The translations under genes were made by a program, and so were the position numbers. Of a stretch of DNA of 64,000 nt, positions 10,528-19,712 are shown piece after piece. The stretch covers positions 186,001 to 250,000 of the forward strand of contig CCMO02000003.1 in assembly GCA_000751295.2 (NCBI GenBank), given 5' to 3'. Under the pieces are notes generated by a model. The model searched no databases. It was not told the origin of the DNA and saw only the letters and a list, made by a program, of their open reading frames with translations. Origin of the DNA: a bacterium YEK0313. Lineage in GTDB: Bacteria > Pseudomonadota > Alphaproteobacteria > Rhizobiales > Phreatobacteraceae. Position 1 is the stretch's first letter; each line of letters opens with the position of its first letter.

Positions 10528-10603
10528 CTAGTGTCGCCTCGATTTCGAAGTTCGCCCAGAGCTTGATTTCGAAATGGAGCGGACTTCGAAATCACGACAC
10601 TAG
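10528..10603. repeat. Palindromic repeat element, copy 2 (76 bp)
   Basis: The element begins with CTAGTGTCG and ends with CGACACTAG. The inner arms GATTTCGAAGT and ACTTCGAAATC pair as well. It shares the CTAGTGTC termini, length and architecture of copy 1 only 14 bp away, but its interior sequence differs, so the two are related elements rather than a recent duplicate. It ends ten bases before the cNMP-binding gene and could affect that gene's expression. Confidence 0.75.
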
Positions 10604-10613
10604 ACGGCTTTCG

Positions 10614-11072
10614 ATGGCTCTCGACGATGACATCGCCCTGCTTGCGCGCGTGCCGCTCTTTGCGTCTCTCGGCCAGGAGCCGCTGCGGCTGCTCGCCTTC
10701 TCGGCCGAGACGCGGACGGTGCGCGGCGGCGACATCCTGTTCCGCGAAGGCCAGGCGGCGGATGCCGGCTTCGTCGTGGTCGAGGGCGCGTTCGTTCTCA
10801 GCAGCGCCAGCGGCATAGCCGAGCGCGTCGTCGGGCCGGGCGTGCTGCTCGGCGAGATCGCGCTGATCGTCGAGACGCTGAGGCCGGCGACAGCCACGGC
10901 GCGCGGCGCATCCTCGGCCATGCGGGTGCCGCGCAGCCTGTTCCGCCGCATCCTCGTCGAATTTCCCGAGGCGGCGCGGCGCGTGCACGGCGAGTTCCGC
11001 CGCAAGATGCAGGCGACCACCGATGAGCTCAACCGCATCGGCGGCCTGTTCACCGCCATCGAGGAGCGCTGA
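10614..11072 (+). CDS. Cyclic-nucleotide-binding domain protein without DNA-binding domain
   Basis: The 152-residue product is one cNMP-binding beta-barrel of the Crp/Fnr type: VPLFASLGQEPLRLLAF, then GDILFREGQAADAGFVVVEG and GPGVLLGEIALIVETLRPATATA. The last block is the phosphate-binding cassette, but with LGEIALI-ETLRPATA rather than the full cAMP consensus. It ends in a long helix (FRRKMQATTDELNRIGG) with no helix-turn-helix, so it is not a transcription factor by itself. I chose the ATG at 10614; the open frame upstream runs through the palindromic repeat. It sits 158 bp before a hybrid histidine kinase and may act as its partner, which is inference. Confidence 0.85.
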   Translation: MALDDDIALLARVPLFASLGQEPLRLLAFSAETRTVRGGDILFREGQAADAGFVVVEGAFVLSSASGIAERVVGPGVLLGEIALIVETLRPATATARGASSAMRVPRSLFRRILVEFPEAARRVHGEFRRKMQATTDELNRIGGLFTAIEER

Positions 11073-11230
11073 AACACGCCCCGCGCGCGGCTTGCTTGAC
11101 GAAACGTCAACAGCCGCCCAATGTCCCCTTCCGGATGCACAGTCGGCAATTGCAACCCCTATGTCGCCCGGTCCCGGAACAGAGGCGATCGCTCGCGATC
11201 GCCCGCCTCGCAAGCACCGGAGAATGAGCC

Positions 11231-13528
11231 ATGGTCCAGCCCGGCGGGCGGAACAGCCTTACGCGCCAGAGCCGCTCTGAACTGTCGCGCCGCTTTGCGG
11301 GTCTCCTGGTTCTGTGCGGCCTGCCGCTGCTGCTTCTGGTCGTCTATCTCTCCTGGTCGACCTATGGCCGTGCCGAGGTCACGGCGCAGGCGCGCGAGCA
11401 CCTCGTCGAACATGTCACGCTTGTCGCCGGCATCGTCGCGACCTTCACCGTGCTCGCGGCGCTGATCTGGCGCCAGTTCGTCGCGCCGGCGGTGGCGCTC
11501 GCCCGCTACGGCATCGAGGCGACCAAGGGCGGCATGCCGGCTCCCGCCGTGCCGGCGCCGTGGATGCCGCTGCGCCAGCAGATCGAGGCGGCGGTCGGCG
11601 AGCGGATCGCGCAGATCCACCAGCTGCGCGCCATGATCGACGGCATTCCGCTGCGCACCGTCTATGTCGACCACAACCTGATCTATCGCGACGCCAACCG
11701 GGAATTCCTGGAATTCCTGGGCAAGACGGCGGACGAAGTGCTCGGCCACACCGTCGGCGAGATCCTCGGGCCCCGCGTGGTTGCCGAATATCAGGCGATG
11801 AGCGACCAGGTGCGCAGCGGTCAGACCATGCGCTGGGAAGGCTGGATCAACTTCATCGAAAAGGGTGATCGCTACCTGCAGGTGTCGCTCATTCCCTATA
11901 TTCCCGTCGGCGAGACGGAAGTCGGTTTCCTCACCTTCACGCGCGACCTGACCGAGCTGAAGCACGGCGAGCAGCAGCTGGCGCTGAACATCGATGCGCT
12001 CGCCCGGTCGGAGGCGCTGAACAAGGCGGTCGTCCAGTCCTCGCTCGATGCCATCATCGTCGCCGACGAGGACTGGCACGTCATCGAGTTCAACCCGGCG
12101 GCGGAGGCGATGCTGGGCTTCACCCGCGACGAGGCGCTCGGCCGGCTCGCCTGGGATCTCGTCGTGCCGTCCAGCCAGCGCGAGCCGCAGATAGCGACCA
12201 TGGAGCGCTACAAGGCCAAGACCGATGTCGGCAGCCTTGCGCGCCGGTTCGAGACCGAAGGCCAGCGCAAGGACGGCTCGGTGTTTCCGGTCGAATATTC
12301 GGTCAATACGGTGCGCTTTGCCGGCCACCGCCTGTTCATGGCCCATGCCCGCGACCTCACCGAGGCGCGGCGCATGGCCAGGGAAGCCCAGGCGAGCCGC
12401 GAGCGGCTGCACCAGATCGAAAAGCTCTCGGCCATGGGCTCGCTGCTCGCTGGTGTCGCTCATGAGCTGAACAATCCGCTGGCCATCGTGATCGCCCAGT
12501 CCTCGCTGCTCGTCGAAAAGGCCGAAAGCGAAGAGGTCAAGCGGCGCGGCGACCGCATCCGTGCCGCCGCCGAGCGGTGCGGCCGCATCGTCAAGAGTTT
12601 CCTCGCCATGGCGCGGCAGAAGCCGCCGCAGCGCGATGCGGTCGACATCAATGCCGTCGTTTCCGGCGCGCTCGACATGGTCGCCTATGGCCTGCGCAGT
12701 TCCGACATTGCGGTCGAGACCGTGCTCGCCGGCGACCTCCCCGCCATTACCGGCGACCGTGACCTGCTCTCGCAGGTCATCGCCAATCTCGTCATCAATG
12801 CGCAGCAGGCGCTGATGGACCGGCCGGCGCCGCGACTGATCCGGGTGGAGACGCGGCTGGCCGGCGACCGGGTCGGCATCACGGTCGAGGACAACGGACC
12901 GGGCGTGCCGCCCGATCTCGCGCGGCGGGTGTTCGACCCCTATTTCACCACCAAGCCGGCCGGGGTCGGCACTGGCATCGGCCTGTCGATCTGCCGCAAC
13001 GTCGTCGAGGCGCATGGCGGCACGATCGCACTCGCCAACGGCGCGGATGGCGGCGCCCGCTTCGATATCAGCCTGCCACGCAGCGACGACGAGCGACCCG
13101 CCATTCCGGTCGCGAGCGACCCGGCCGGCCATCGCGGCCTGTCGGTGCTGATCGTCGACGACGAGGCGGATGTCGCCCGCAGCCTGGCCGAAATGGTGGA
13201 AGGCCTCGGCCATCGGCCGCGCGTGGTCGACCGGTCGGTCGTCGCGCTCGAGCAGATCGAGCGGACGGTGTTCGACGTGGTCTTTGCCGACCTGCGTATG
13301 CCGGGCCTCGACGGCATCGATTTCCGCGACCGGGTGCATGACCGCGACCCAAAGCTCGCCGAACGGACCATCATCGTCACCGGCGACACGGTGGCCGGGC
13401 CGGATCGGCTGGCGCGTGCCCAGGGCGCGGACGTGGTCGTGCTGGAAAAGCCGTTCACGCTCGACGACGTCCGGCTGGTGCTCGCCAAGGTCGCCACCAA
13501 CGGCCTGGCCGCGCGGCTCAAGGCCTGA
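11231..13528 (+). CDS. Membrane hybrid histidine kinase with PAS domains and receiver
   Basis: The 765-residue sensor has two N-terminal membrane segments (about residues 23-45 and 64-82) with only a short loop between them. Two PAS domains follow (about 135-245 and 265-385), then a HisKA domain with phosphorylated His411 in AHELNNPL. The HATPase has N-box NLVINAQQAL, G1 VEDNGPGVP and G2 GTGIGLSI. The C-terminal receiver carries Asp687 (ADLRMPG). The short periplasmic part suggests sensing in the membrane or through the PAS domains. No output gene shares its strand downstream; the neighbouring genes encode a globin and two response regulators. Confidence 0.93.
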   Translation: MVQPGGRNSLTRQSRSELSRRFAGLLVLCGLPLLLLVVYLSWSTYGRAEVTAQAREHLVEHVTLVAGIVATFTVLAALIWRQFVAPAVALARYGIEATKGGMPAPAVPAPWMPLRQQIEAAVGERIAQIHQLRAMIDGIPLRTVYVDHNLIYRDANREFLEFLGKTADEVLGHTVGEILGPRVVAEYQAMSDQVRSGQTMRWEGWINFIEKGDRYLQVSLIPYIPVGETEVGFLTFTRDLTELKHGEQQLALNIDALARSEALNKAVVQSSLDAIIVADEDWHVIEFNPAAEAMLGFTRDEALGRLAWDLVVPSSQREPQIATMERYKAKTDVGSLARRFETEGQRKDGSVFPVEYSVNTVRFAGHRLFMAHARDLTEARRMAREAQASRERLHQIEKLSAMGSLLAGVAHELNNPLAIVIAQSSLLVEKAESEEVKRRGDRIRAAAERCGRIVKSFLAMARQKPPQRDAVDINAVVSGALDMVAYGLRSSDIAVETVLAGDLPAITGDRDLLSQVIANLVINAQQALMDRPAPRLIRVETRLAGDRVGITVEDNGPGVPPDLARRVFDPYFTTKPAGVGTGIGLSICRNVVEAHGGTIALANGADGGARFDISLPRSDDERPAIPVASDPAGHRGLSVLIVDDEADVARSLAEMVEGLGHRPRVVDRSVVALEQIERTVFDVVFADLRMPGLDGIDFRDRVHDRDPKLAERTIIVTGDTVAGPDRLARAQGADVVVLEKPFTLDDVRLVLAKVATNGLAARLKA

Positions 13529-13654
13529 GGACGAGTGGCAGGTGGTGGATAGCGAGTAGCGAATAAGGCATGCCGGGCGGGAGCGCGGAGCAGGGCCCAG
13601 CTCTCCGAGAGAGCCGGCCATTCCCCATTCCCCATTCGCTCTTCGCCACCGCCC

Positions 13655-14080
13655 TCAGGCGTGAAGCCGGGGCACGCCGGCCGCGGGCCCGGCCATGACA
13701 TCGGTCATCGTGCCATAAGCGAGCGCCCAGGCAGCCTGGGCCGATCCGTCGAAGGCTTCGCCGAGGGTTTCGGCGAGCGCCGACAGCAGCGCCTCGCCGA
13801 CGACATTGTCCTGATCCGGCTCGGCGCCGTAACCGACATGCCGGAGGCCGAGCGCCCTGACATCCTCGATGACCGCGTCGAGATCATCGAGCGCCAGGAT
13901 GGCATGGGCCAACGCCTTGACGAATTGCTGGCGCGCGGGGCGCATATCGGCAGGAAACAGCGGCCGCAGGGTCGGGTCGACATAAAACAGCGCGTCGTAG
14001 AAGGCCGCCGCGAAATCGTCCTTGCGCTCGGCGACGATGCCGAACTGGCGGCGAATGAGGCTGACCTGCTGCGGTGTCAT
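13655..14080 (-). CDS. Single-domain globin of the flavohaemoglobin type
   Basis: The 141-residue protein aligns with the globin domain of bacterial flavohaemoglobins. By position, Tyr28 (in AAAFYDALF) is the B10 residue, Gln51 or Gln52 the E7 residue, and His81 (RALGLRHVGYG) the proximal haem ligand. It has no FAD or NAD reductase domain, so it needs an external electron donor or acts as an O2/NO binder. It is convergent with the hybrid kinase gene and faces away from the response regulators, which makes it a candidate gas-sensing or scavenging partner of this signalling block. That link is inference. Confidence 0.85.
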   Translation of the reverse strand: MTPQQVSLIRRQFGIVAERKDDFAAAFYDALFYVDPTLRPLFPADMRPARQQFVKALAHAILALDDLDAVIEDVRALGLRHVGYGAEPDQDNVVGEALLSALAETLGEAFDGSAQAAWALAYGTMTDVMAGPAAGVPRLHA

Positions 14081-14346
14081 GATGCTGTCTTGGACCTCGC
14101 CGTTGCAGTCACACCAGCCTCCGCCCCGCCTCCTTCCTTGTCATGCCGCGGCGCGCCGAGTGCCGTTTCGATTATTTCGGCCCGCATGTCCCGGCCGGCA
14201 CGAGGCGTGCTCGCCTGAAACACGGCGGCCGGCGGCGCGCCATCATTGAGCGAACCTCGCAGCCGAAGCTGCGCGAACGGCGGGACAGGAGTTGGCGGAT
14301 GGCCCACGTCGCCCAGGCAGTCGGAACGGGGCGGCGCAGGGCCGCG

Positions 14347-15063
14347 TCAGGGGTGGTCGTCGAGACCGCCGGCCGCCGCATGCGCGCCGTGGCTCGGCAG
14401 ATCGAAGACGTAGCCGTGGCCGCGCACAGTGCGGATCGCTTCGGTGTCCAGCTTGCGCCTGAGGCGGGCGATCCGGGAATCGATGGCCCGGTCGAAAGCC
14501 TCCTCGTCCTCCGCCGGCGCCCGCTCCATGATTTCCTCGCGGGTCAGAACCTTGCCGGGACTGTCGGCGAAGGCCCTGATCAGGGCGACCTCGCCGGCCG
14601 AAAGCCGTTCGGTCGAACCGTCGGTCCGCAGCACACGTGCCGCCACGAGGTCGACCGAGGTCGTTTCGAAGACCACCAGATTGTGCCGGCGGCCCAGCCG
14701 CCGCTGCAGAATGCCCGCCACCCGCGCGGCCAGCTCGCGCAGCTCGACCGGTTTCTGCACATAGTCGTCGGCGCCGAGCTCCAGCCCCAGAACCCGGTCG
14801 ACGGGATCGGGGTTGCCGGTCAGCACCAGCACGGCAATGTCGCTGGCAAGGTCGGTGCGGATCAGGATGTCGATGCCGCTCTCACCGGGCAGGCCGACAT
14901 CCAGGATGATGAGATCCGGCCGCTCGCGCGCAAGATAGGGCTCGAGCTCCCAGGCGGCACCGAGCCGGTCGACGTCGTAGCCGAGGTCGACCAGATATTC
15001 ATGCACCGCCTCGACCCAGTCCGGCTCGTCGTCAAGGATGGCGATGCGACCGCGCCGCGCCAT
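14347..15063 (-). CDS. OmpR-type response regulator, divergent pair member A
   Basis: The 238-residue regulator has acidic pocket residues DDE at 11-13, phosphoacceptor Asp55 (ILDVGLPG), a TG switch (VLTGNPD) and QKP at the conserved lysine. The winged helix ends in IRTVRGHGYVFDLP. It is transcribed divergently from a second OmpR-type regulator, with 181 bp between the starts, which is a likely shared control region. There is no adjacent cognate kinase other than the hybrid kinase about 0.8 kb beyond the globin gene. The C-terminal tail is Ala/Gly/His-rich and probably disordered. Confidence 0.9.
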   Translation of the reverse strand: MARRGRIAILDDEPDWVEAVHEYLVDLGYDVDRLGAAWELEPYLARERPDLIILDVGLPGESGIDILIRTDLASDIAVLVLTGNPDPVDRVLGLELGADDYVQKPVELRELAARVAGILQRRLGRRHNLVVFETTSVDLVAARVLRTDGSTERLSAGEVALIRAFADSPGKVLTREEIMERAPAEDEEAFDRAIDSRIARLRRKLDTEAIRTVRGHGYVFDLPSHGAHAAAGGLDDHP

Positions 15064-15244
15064 GTCGGGACCTCACTTCGGCACTTCGTTCCCATCGATC
15101 GCCCGGGTCTTGGCCCGCGCCGCATCCGTGTTCCGCGGGCCGTGCGCCAAGGGCGCGAACCGGCATGTTGAAACTCGTGACAGTTCATCCTAGTGCGGAG
15201 TGCTACAGGCTGTCATCATGGCTCAAACAGCAAGGGCATGACGA

Positions 15245-15970
15245 ATGAAGACAACGGTCGCCATCGTCGACGACGAAGAGCATCTGCGCGAAGCCGTTGC
15301 CGAATATCTCGACCTTCAGGGGTTCGAGGTGTTAACCTATCGTAATGCGCTGGCCTTCCGTGAGGAGAGCGTTGGAAAGACCATCGACGTCGCCATTCTC
15401 GACATAGCGATGCCGGGCGAGGACGGGCTTTCACTTGCCCGTTTCATTCGCAGGTCGGGCGGCACCGGCATCATCATGGCGACCGCCGCCGGCAGGCCGA
15501 TCGACCGCATCGTCGGGCTCGAGATCGGCGCCGACGACTATCTCGTCAAACCCTATGAACTGCGCGAACTGCTGGCCAGGATCAAAAGCGTGCTGCGCCG
15601 GGTCAAGGCGGCCCCTGCGGGGGCCACAGCGGCTGCCGGGGGCGCCGTGCCGGAAGGCCGTCACCTGAAGTTCGGCACCCTGACGCTCGATCTCGATGCC
15701 CGGCGGCTGGTCGACGGCCAGGGCATCGCGATCGACCTGACCGCCATGGAGTTCGATCTGCTGCAGGCGCTGGCGACCCGGCCGAACCGGGTGCTCTCGC
15801 GCGGCCAGCTGCAGGAATTCGCCCATGGCCGCAGCGCCGAGGAGAGCGACCGCTCGATCGACATCAGGGTGACGCGGCTGCGCAAGAAGATCGAGCCGGA
15901 TCCGGAACATCCCCGCTTCATCAAGACCGTCCGTGGCGAAGGCTATGTTTTCGTCCCCGGCGGCGGCTGA
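15245..15970 (+). CDS. OmpR-type response regulator, divergent pair member B
   Basis: This 241-residue receiver/winged-helix regulator has acidic pocket residues DDEE (9-12), phosphoacceptor Asp53 (AILDIAMPGEDG) and LVKPYELRELL. An Ala/Gly-rich linker of about 20 residues leads to a DNA-binding domain ending in IKTVRGEGYVFVPG. The receiver switch position is Ala-Thr-Ala (MATAAGRP), an atypical form of the usual Thr/Ser switch strand. It is divergent from the other regulator. The pairing of two related regulators back to back suggests cross-regulation; no target can be named. Confidence 0.9.
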   Translation: MKTTVAIVDDEEHLREAVAEYLDLQGFEVLTYRNALAFREESVGKTIDVAILDIAMPGEDGLSLARFIRRSGGTGIIMATAAGRPIDRIVGLEIGADDYLVKPYELRELLARIKSVLRRVKAAPAGATAAAGGAVPEGRHLKFGTLTLDLDARRLVDGQGIAIDLTAMEFDLLQALATRPNRVLSRGQLQEFAHGRSAEESDRSIDIRVTRLRKKIEPDPEHPRFIKTVRGEGYVFVPGGG

Positions 15971-16427
15971 ACCGAAGGCCGCACCATCGGGAAGAATCCG
16001 TGCTGGCTTCGGCGCGGAACGCACCCATATCAGCGGAGCCCTGTCCGGAGCCGGCGCGCCGCACCTTCGCCGTCGAGACGTCAACGATGCCGCTCGAGTC
16101 TTGGGAAAGGCAGAACCGCCGCCGCCGCCGTCGAGGGCAGGTGTCGTCAAGCATTCGCGGCAGGATGGGATTCACGGTATCGGTAATTTGAATCATTTCA
16201 CCACATATTTGATTCACATGGTATGAAGCACAACTTCCGCACACCACATCTCGTAGTGAACGAATCATGACTCGGCAGGTGTCAGCGATTCGGCCCTGAT
16301 TCGTTCCAGAGTCGTTCTACTCGTCATCAGCCAGGCGGGCGGTACCGAAATATCACTCCTTTCGGCCAGCCGCGTGCTACAACCCCCACGCCGTCGCGGC
16401 CTCCGCGCGGCGTCTGTCGAGCTCTGC
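15971..16427 (+). other. 457-bp intergenic region before the helicase gene
   Basis: No gene is supported here. The stretch 16170-16330 is noticeably AT-richer than its surroundings and carries a perfect 10-bp inverted repeat, GAACGAATCA at 16258-16267 and TGATTCGTTC at 16297-16306. A shorter repeat GAATCA/TGATTC lies just upstream of it. This is the likely promoter and operator region of the helicase gene at 16428. Confidence 0.5.
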
Positions 16428-19400
16428 ATGACCTCATCCTTGCCGCCATTGCCCCCTGCCCATCGCGGGCGCGGGGTTACCGCAGTCCTCGGTCCCACCA
16501 ATACGGGCAAGACCACGCTCGCCATCGAGCGCATGGTCGCGCATCCCTCCGGACTGATCGGCCTGCCGCTGCGTCTGCTCGCCCGCGAAGTTTACGGAAA
16601 ACTCGTCGCGCGCGTCGGCGAGGGGCAGGTCGCGCTCATCACCGGCGAGGAAAAGATCAAGCCGGCCGGCGCCCGCTACTGGGTCTCGACCGTCGAAGCC
16701 ATGCCGCTCGATATCGACGTGTCGTTCCTGGCCATCGACGAAATCCAGATTGCGGCCGACCTCGACCGCGGCCACGTCTTCACCGACCGGCTGCTCAACC
16801 GCCGCGGCCGCGACGAGACGATGCTGCTCGGCGCCGCCACCATGCGCGGCCTGATCGAGAAGCTCGTTCCCGGCACCAACATCGTCACGCGGCCGCGCTT
16901 CTCCAATCTTTCCTTCGCGGGCGAGCGCAAGCTCACCCGGCTGCCGCGGCGCTCGGCCATCGTCGCCTTCTCGGCCGACGAGGTCTACGCCATCGCCGAG
17001 CTGATCCGCCGGCAGCGCGGCGGTGCGGCGGTGGTGCTCGGTGCGCTGTCGCCGCGCACCCGCAACGCCCAGGTCGAGATGTACCAGTCGGGCGATGTCG
17101 ACTATCTCGTCGCGACCGACGCGATCGGCATGGGCCTGAACCTCGACGTCGAGCACGTCGCCTTCGCCGCCGACCGCAAGTTCGACGGCTATCAGTTCCG
17201 GCGGCTGAACCCGGTCGAGTTCGCCCAGGTCGCCGGCCGCGCCGGCCGCTCGACGCGCGATGGAACCTTCGGAACCACCGGGCGTTGTCCGCCGTTCGAG
17301 CCTGAACTCGTCCAGGCACTCGAAGCCCATAGTTTCGACGGGGTGAAAGTGCTGCAATGGCGCAACACCGATCTGAATTTCTCATCCGCCGAAGCCTTGC
17401 GCGAGAGCCTCGACGTCGTGCCGACCGAGCCCGGTTTGACCCGCTCGCCGCTGGCCGAGGACCAGCGCGTGCTGGAGCTGGCGCTGCGCGACGAGGACGT
17501 GCGCAACCGCGCCAAGGGCCGGGCCGCCGTGTCGAAACTGTGGGACGCCTGCCTCATGCCGGATTATCGAAAGATATCGCCGGCGAGCCATGCAGACCTT
17601 GTAACCACTATTTTTGGCTTCCTGACGGGCCGTTCCGGCCGGATTCCCTCCGATTGGGTCGCGTCGCAGGTTGCCTTCGCCGATCGTGTCGATGGCGACA
17701 TCGACACGCTGTCCAACCGCATCGCCCATATCCGCACATGGACCTTCGCCGCCAACCGCCCGGACTGGGTCGACGACCCCGTCCATTGGGAGGGGGAGAC
17801 GCGACGGGTCGAGGACAAACTGTCGGATGCGCTTCACGAGCGCTTGACGCAGCGCTTTGTCGATCGCAGGACGAGCGTGCTGATGCGGCGCCTAAGGGAA
17901 AACACAATGCTTGAGGCCGAGATCACCAGGACCGGAGACGTGACCGTCGAAGGCCAACATGTCGGGCGGCTGGACGGCTTCCGCTTCACGCCGGATCCGT
18001 CGGCCGGCGACGGCGAGGCCGGCCGGGCATTGCGGGCCGCGGCCTCGAAGGCGCTGGGCGGCGAAATCGATGCGCGCGCCGAAAAGCTGAGCGCCTCCGG
18101 CGACGATGCCTTCATCCTGTCGAATGACGGCACCATCCGGTGGCATGGCGATGCGGTCGCCAAGCTGGTCGCCGGCGACAAGGTGCTGTCGCCGCGCGTG
18201 CGCATTCTCGCCGACGAACACCTGACCGGCACGCCGCGCGATCAGGTGCAGGCCCGGCTCGATCTGTGGGTTCACGCCCAGATCGAAAAGCTGCTCGGGC
18301 CCGTCACCGCCCTCGAACGTTCCGAAGAGCTGACCGGCCTTGCCCGCGGCGTCGCGTTCCAGCTCGCCGAAGCGCTCGGCGTCATCGAGCGCTCGAAGAT
18401 CGCCGAGGAGGTCAAGCAGCTCGACCAGGAGGCGCGCGCCGCCCTGCGCAAGCTCGGTGTGCGTTTCGGCGCCTATCACATCTATCTGCCGGCGACGCTG
18501 AAGCCGGCTCCGCGCGCGCTCGCCCTGCAGCTCTACATGCTCAAGGCCGACAAGCTGGAGGCCAAGGGGCTGAGCGAACTGCCGGCGCTTGCCGCGTCCG
18601 GCCGGACCTCGATCGCGGTCGATACCGAGATCGACAAGGAGCTCTATCGTTTTGTCGGCTTCCGAGCGCTCGGACCGCGCGCCGTGCGGGTCGACATCCT
18701 GGAGCGCCTCGCCGATCTGATCCGGCCGGCGCTCGCCTGGCGCCCGGGTTCGGCGACGCCTGAGCCCGCCGGTCATTTTCCCGGCGGCGGCTTCACCGCG
18801 ACCGTCGGCATGACCTCGCTGGTCGGCTGTTCGGGCGATGACTTCGCCTCGATCCTGAAAGGCCTCGGCTATCGCTCGGACAAGCGACCCGCGCCGCCGC
18901 CGAAAGTGGAGGCGGCGCCTGCGACGATTGCGCCTGTGGTTCCGCAGGTCGCGGATGCCGCCGCCGAACCGGTTGCCGGCGAAACAACCGTCGCGCCGGC
19001 CGCGCGGCCGGTGGCCGTGCTGGTCGCCGGGCCGGACCTGATCGCCAGCCCCGAGCCGCTCGAACCGGCCGCGCCGGCCGCCGCGGTCACGGAAGCGGCG
19101 ACCGAAGCGCCGCCGGTGGAGGAGCTGGCGGCCGAGGCCGCGACCATAGAGGCGGGGGCCGCGGTGGAGGTCGTCGCCACGGCAGAGCCCGAGGCGGAGG
19201 CGGCCGGCGAAGCCAAGCCGGCCGAAGCGGCCGAGCCGGTCCTGGTCGATGTCTGGCGGCCGGGCGGCCGCATGGATGGCGAGCGGCCGCCGCGCCGCGA
19301 CTTCCGCCGTGGCGGCGAGCGCCAGGGCGAGGCAGGCCAGCGCCGCGATTTCAGGCCGCGCCAGGGCCAGGGTCAGGGCCGCAGCGACCAGCCGCGCAAT

Positions 19401-19694
19401 GGCGAGGCTGGCGGCGAGAAGCGCGAAGGCGGCCAGAACCGTCGTCCGTTCCCGCCACGCGACGGCGAGCAGGCCGCCGGCGGCCGTCCGCCACGCCGCG
19501 ACTTCTCCAAGTTCAAGGACATGCCGCGCAAGGGCGGGGATGGCGACCGGCGCGACCGGCCGCAGCGCGAGGATCGCGCCGACTATCGCGGCATTCGTCC
19601 CGAGCAGGTGTCGCGCAAGGAGCGCGAGCCGGATCCGAACTCGCCCTTCGCCAAGCTCCTGGCCTTGAAAGAGGCCATGCAGAAGAAGAGCTGA
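16428..19694 (+). CDS. SUV3/MgpS-type superfamily 2 RNA helicase with disordered RG-rich tail
   Basis: The 1088-residue protein starts with a helicase core: Walker A GPTNTGKT at residues 22-29, motif II DEIQ (AIDEIQIAADLDRG), and motif VI QVAGRAGRSTRDG. This matches the alphaproteobacterial SUV3-like helicases related to mitochondrial SUV3. After the conserved region (to about residue 810) comes an Ala/Glu/Pro-rich segment. A basic tail of about 150 residues rich in Arg, Gly, Gln and Asp follows, with repeated PPRRDF-like motifs, ending in FAKLLALKEAMQKKS. Such tails bind RNA or drive assembly; the function here is inferred. It is followed 18 bp later by the S4 protein gene. Confidence 0.9.
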   Translation: MTSSLPPLPPAHRGRGVTAVLGPTNTGKTTLAIERMVAHPSGLIGLPLRLLAREVYGKLVARVGEGQVALITGEEKIKPAGARYWVSTVEAMPLDIDVSFLAIDEIQIAADLDRGHVFTDRLLNRRGRDETMLLGAATMRGLIEKLVPGTNIVTRPRFSNLSFAGERKLTRLPRRSAIVAFSADEVYAIAELIRRQRGGAAVVLGALSPRTRNAQVEMYQSGDVDYLVATDAIGMGLNLDVEHVAFAADRKFDGYQFRRLNPVEFAQVAGRAGRSTRDGTFGTTGRCPPFEPELVQALEAHSFDGVKVLQWRNTDLNFSSAEALRESLDVVPTEPGLTRSPLAEDQRVLELALRDEDVRNRAKGRAAVSKLWDACLMPDYRKISPASHADLVTTIFGFLTGRSGRIPSDWVASQVAFADRVDGDIDTLSNRIAHIRTWTFAANRPDWVDDPVHWEGETRRVEDKLSDALHERLTQRFVDRRTSVLMRRLRENTMLEAEITRTGDVTVEGQHVGRLDGFRFTPDPSAGDGEAGRALRAAASKALGGEIDARAEKLSASGDDAFILSNDGTIRWHGDAVAKLVAGDKVLSPRVRILADEHLTGTPRDQVQARLDLWVHAQIEKLLGPVTALERSEELTGLARGVAFQLAEALGVIERSKIAEEVKQLDQEARAALRKLGVRFGAYHIYLPATLKPAPRALALQLYMLKADKLEAKGLSELPALAASGRTSIAVDTEIDKELYRFVGFRALGPRAVRVDILERLADLIRPALAWRPGSATPEPAGHFPGGGFTATVGMTSLVGCSGDDFASILKGLGYRSDKRPAPPPKVEAAPATIAPVVPQVADAAAEPVAGETTVAPAARPVAVLVAGPDLIASPEPLEPAAPAAAVTEAATEAPPVEELAAEAATIEAGAAVEVVATAEPEAEAAGEAKPAEAAEPVLVDVWRPGGRMDGERPPRRDFRRGGERQGEAGQRRDFRPRQGQGQGRSDQPRNGEAGGEKREGGQNRRPFPPRDGEQAAGGRPPRRDFSKFKDMPRKGGDGDRRDRPQREDRADYRGIRPEQVSRKEREPDPNSPFAKLLALKEAMQKKS

Positions 19695-19712
19695 TACCGG
19701 AGTTGCCAGCGC

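Noticed and set aside
13529..13654. Short repeats (ATTCCCC twice, CTCTC/GAGAG) between kinase and globin genes
   Set aside because: Too short and too simple to distinguish from chance.
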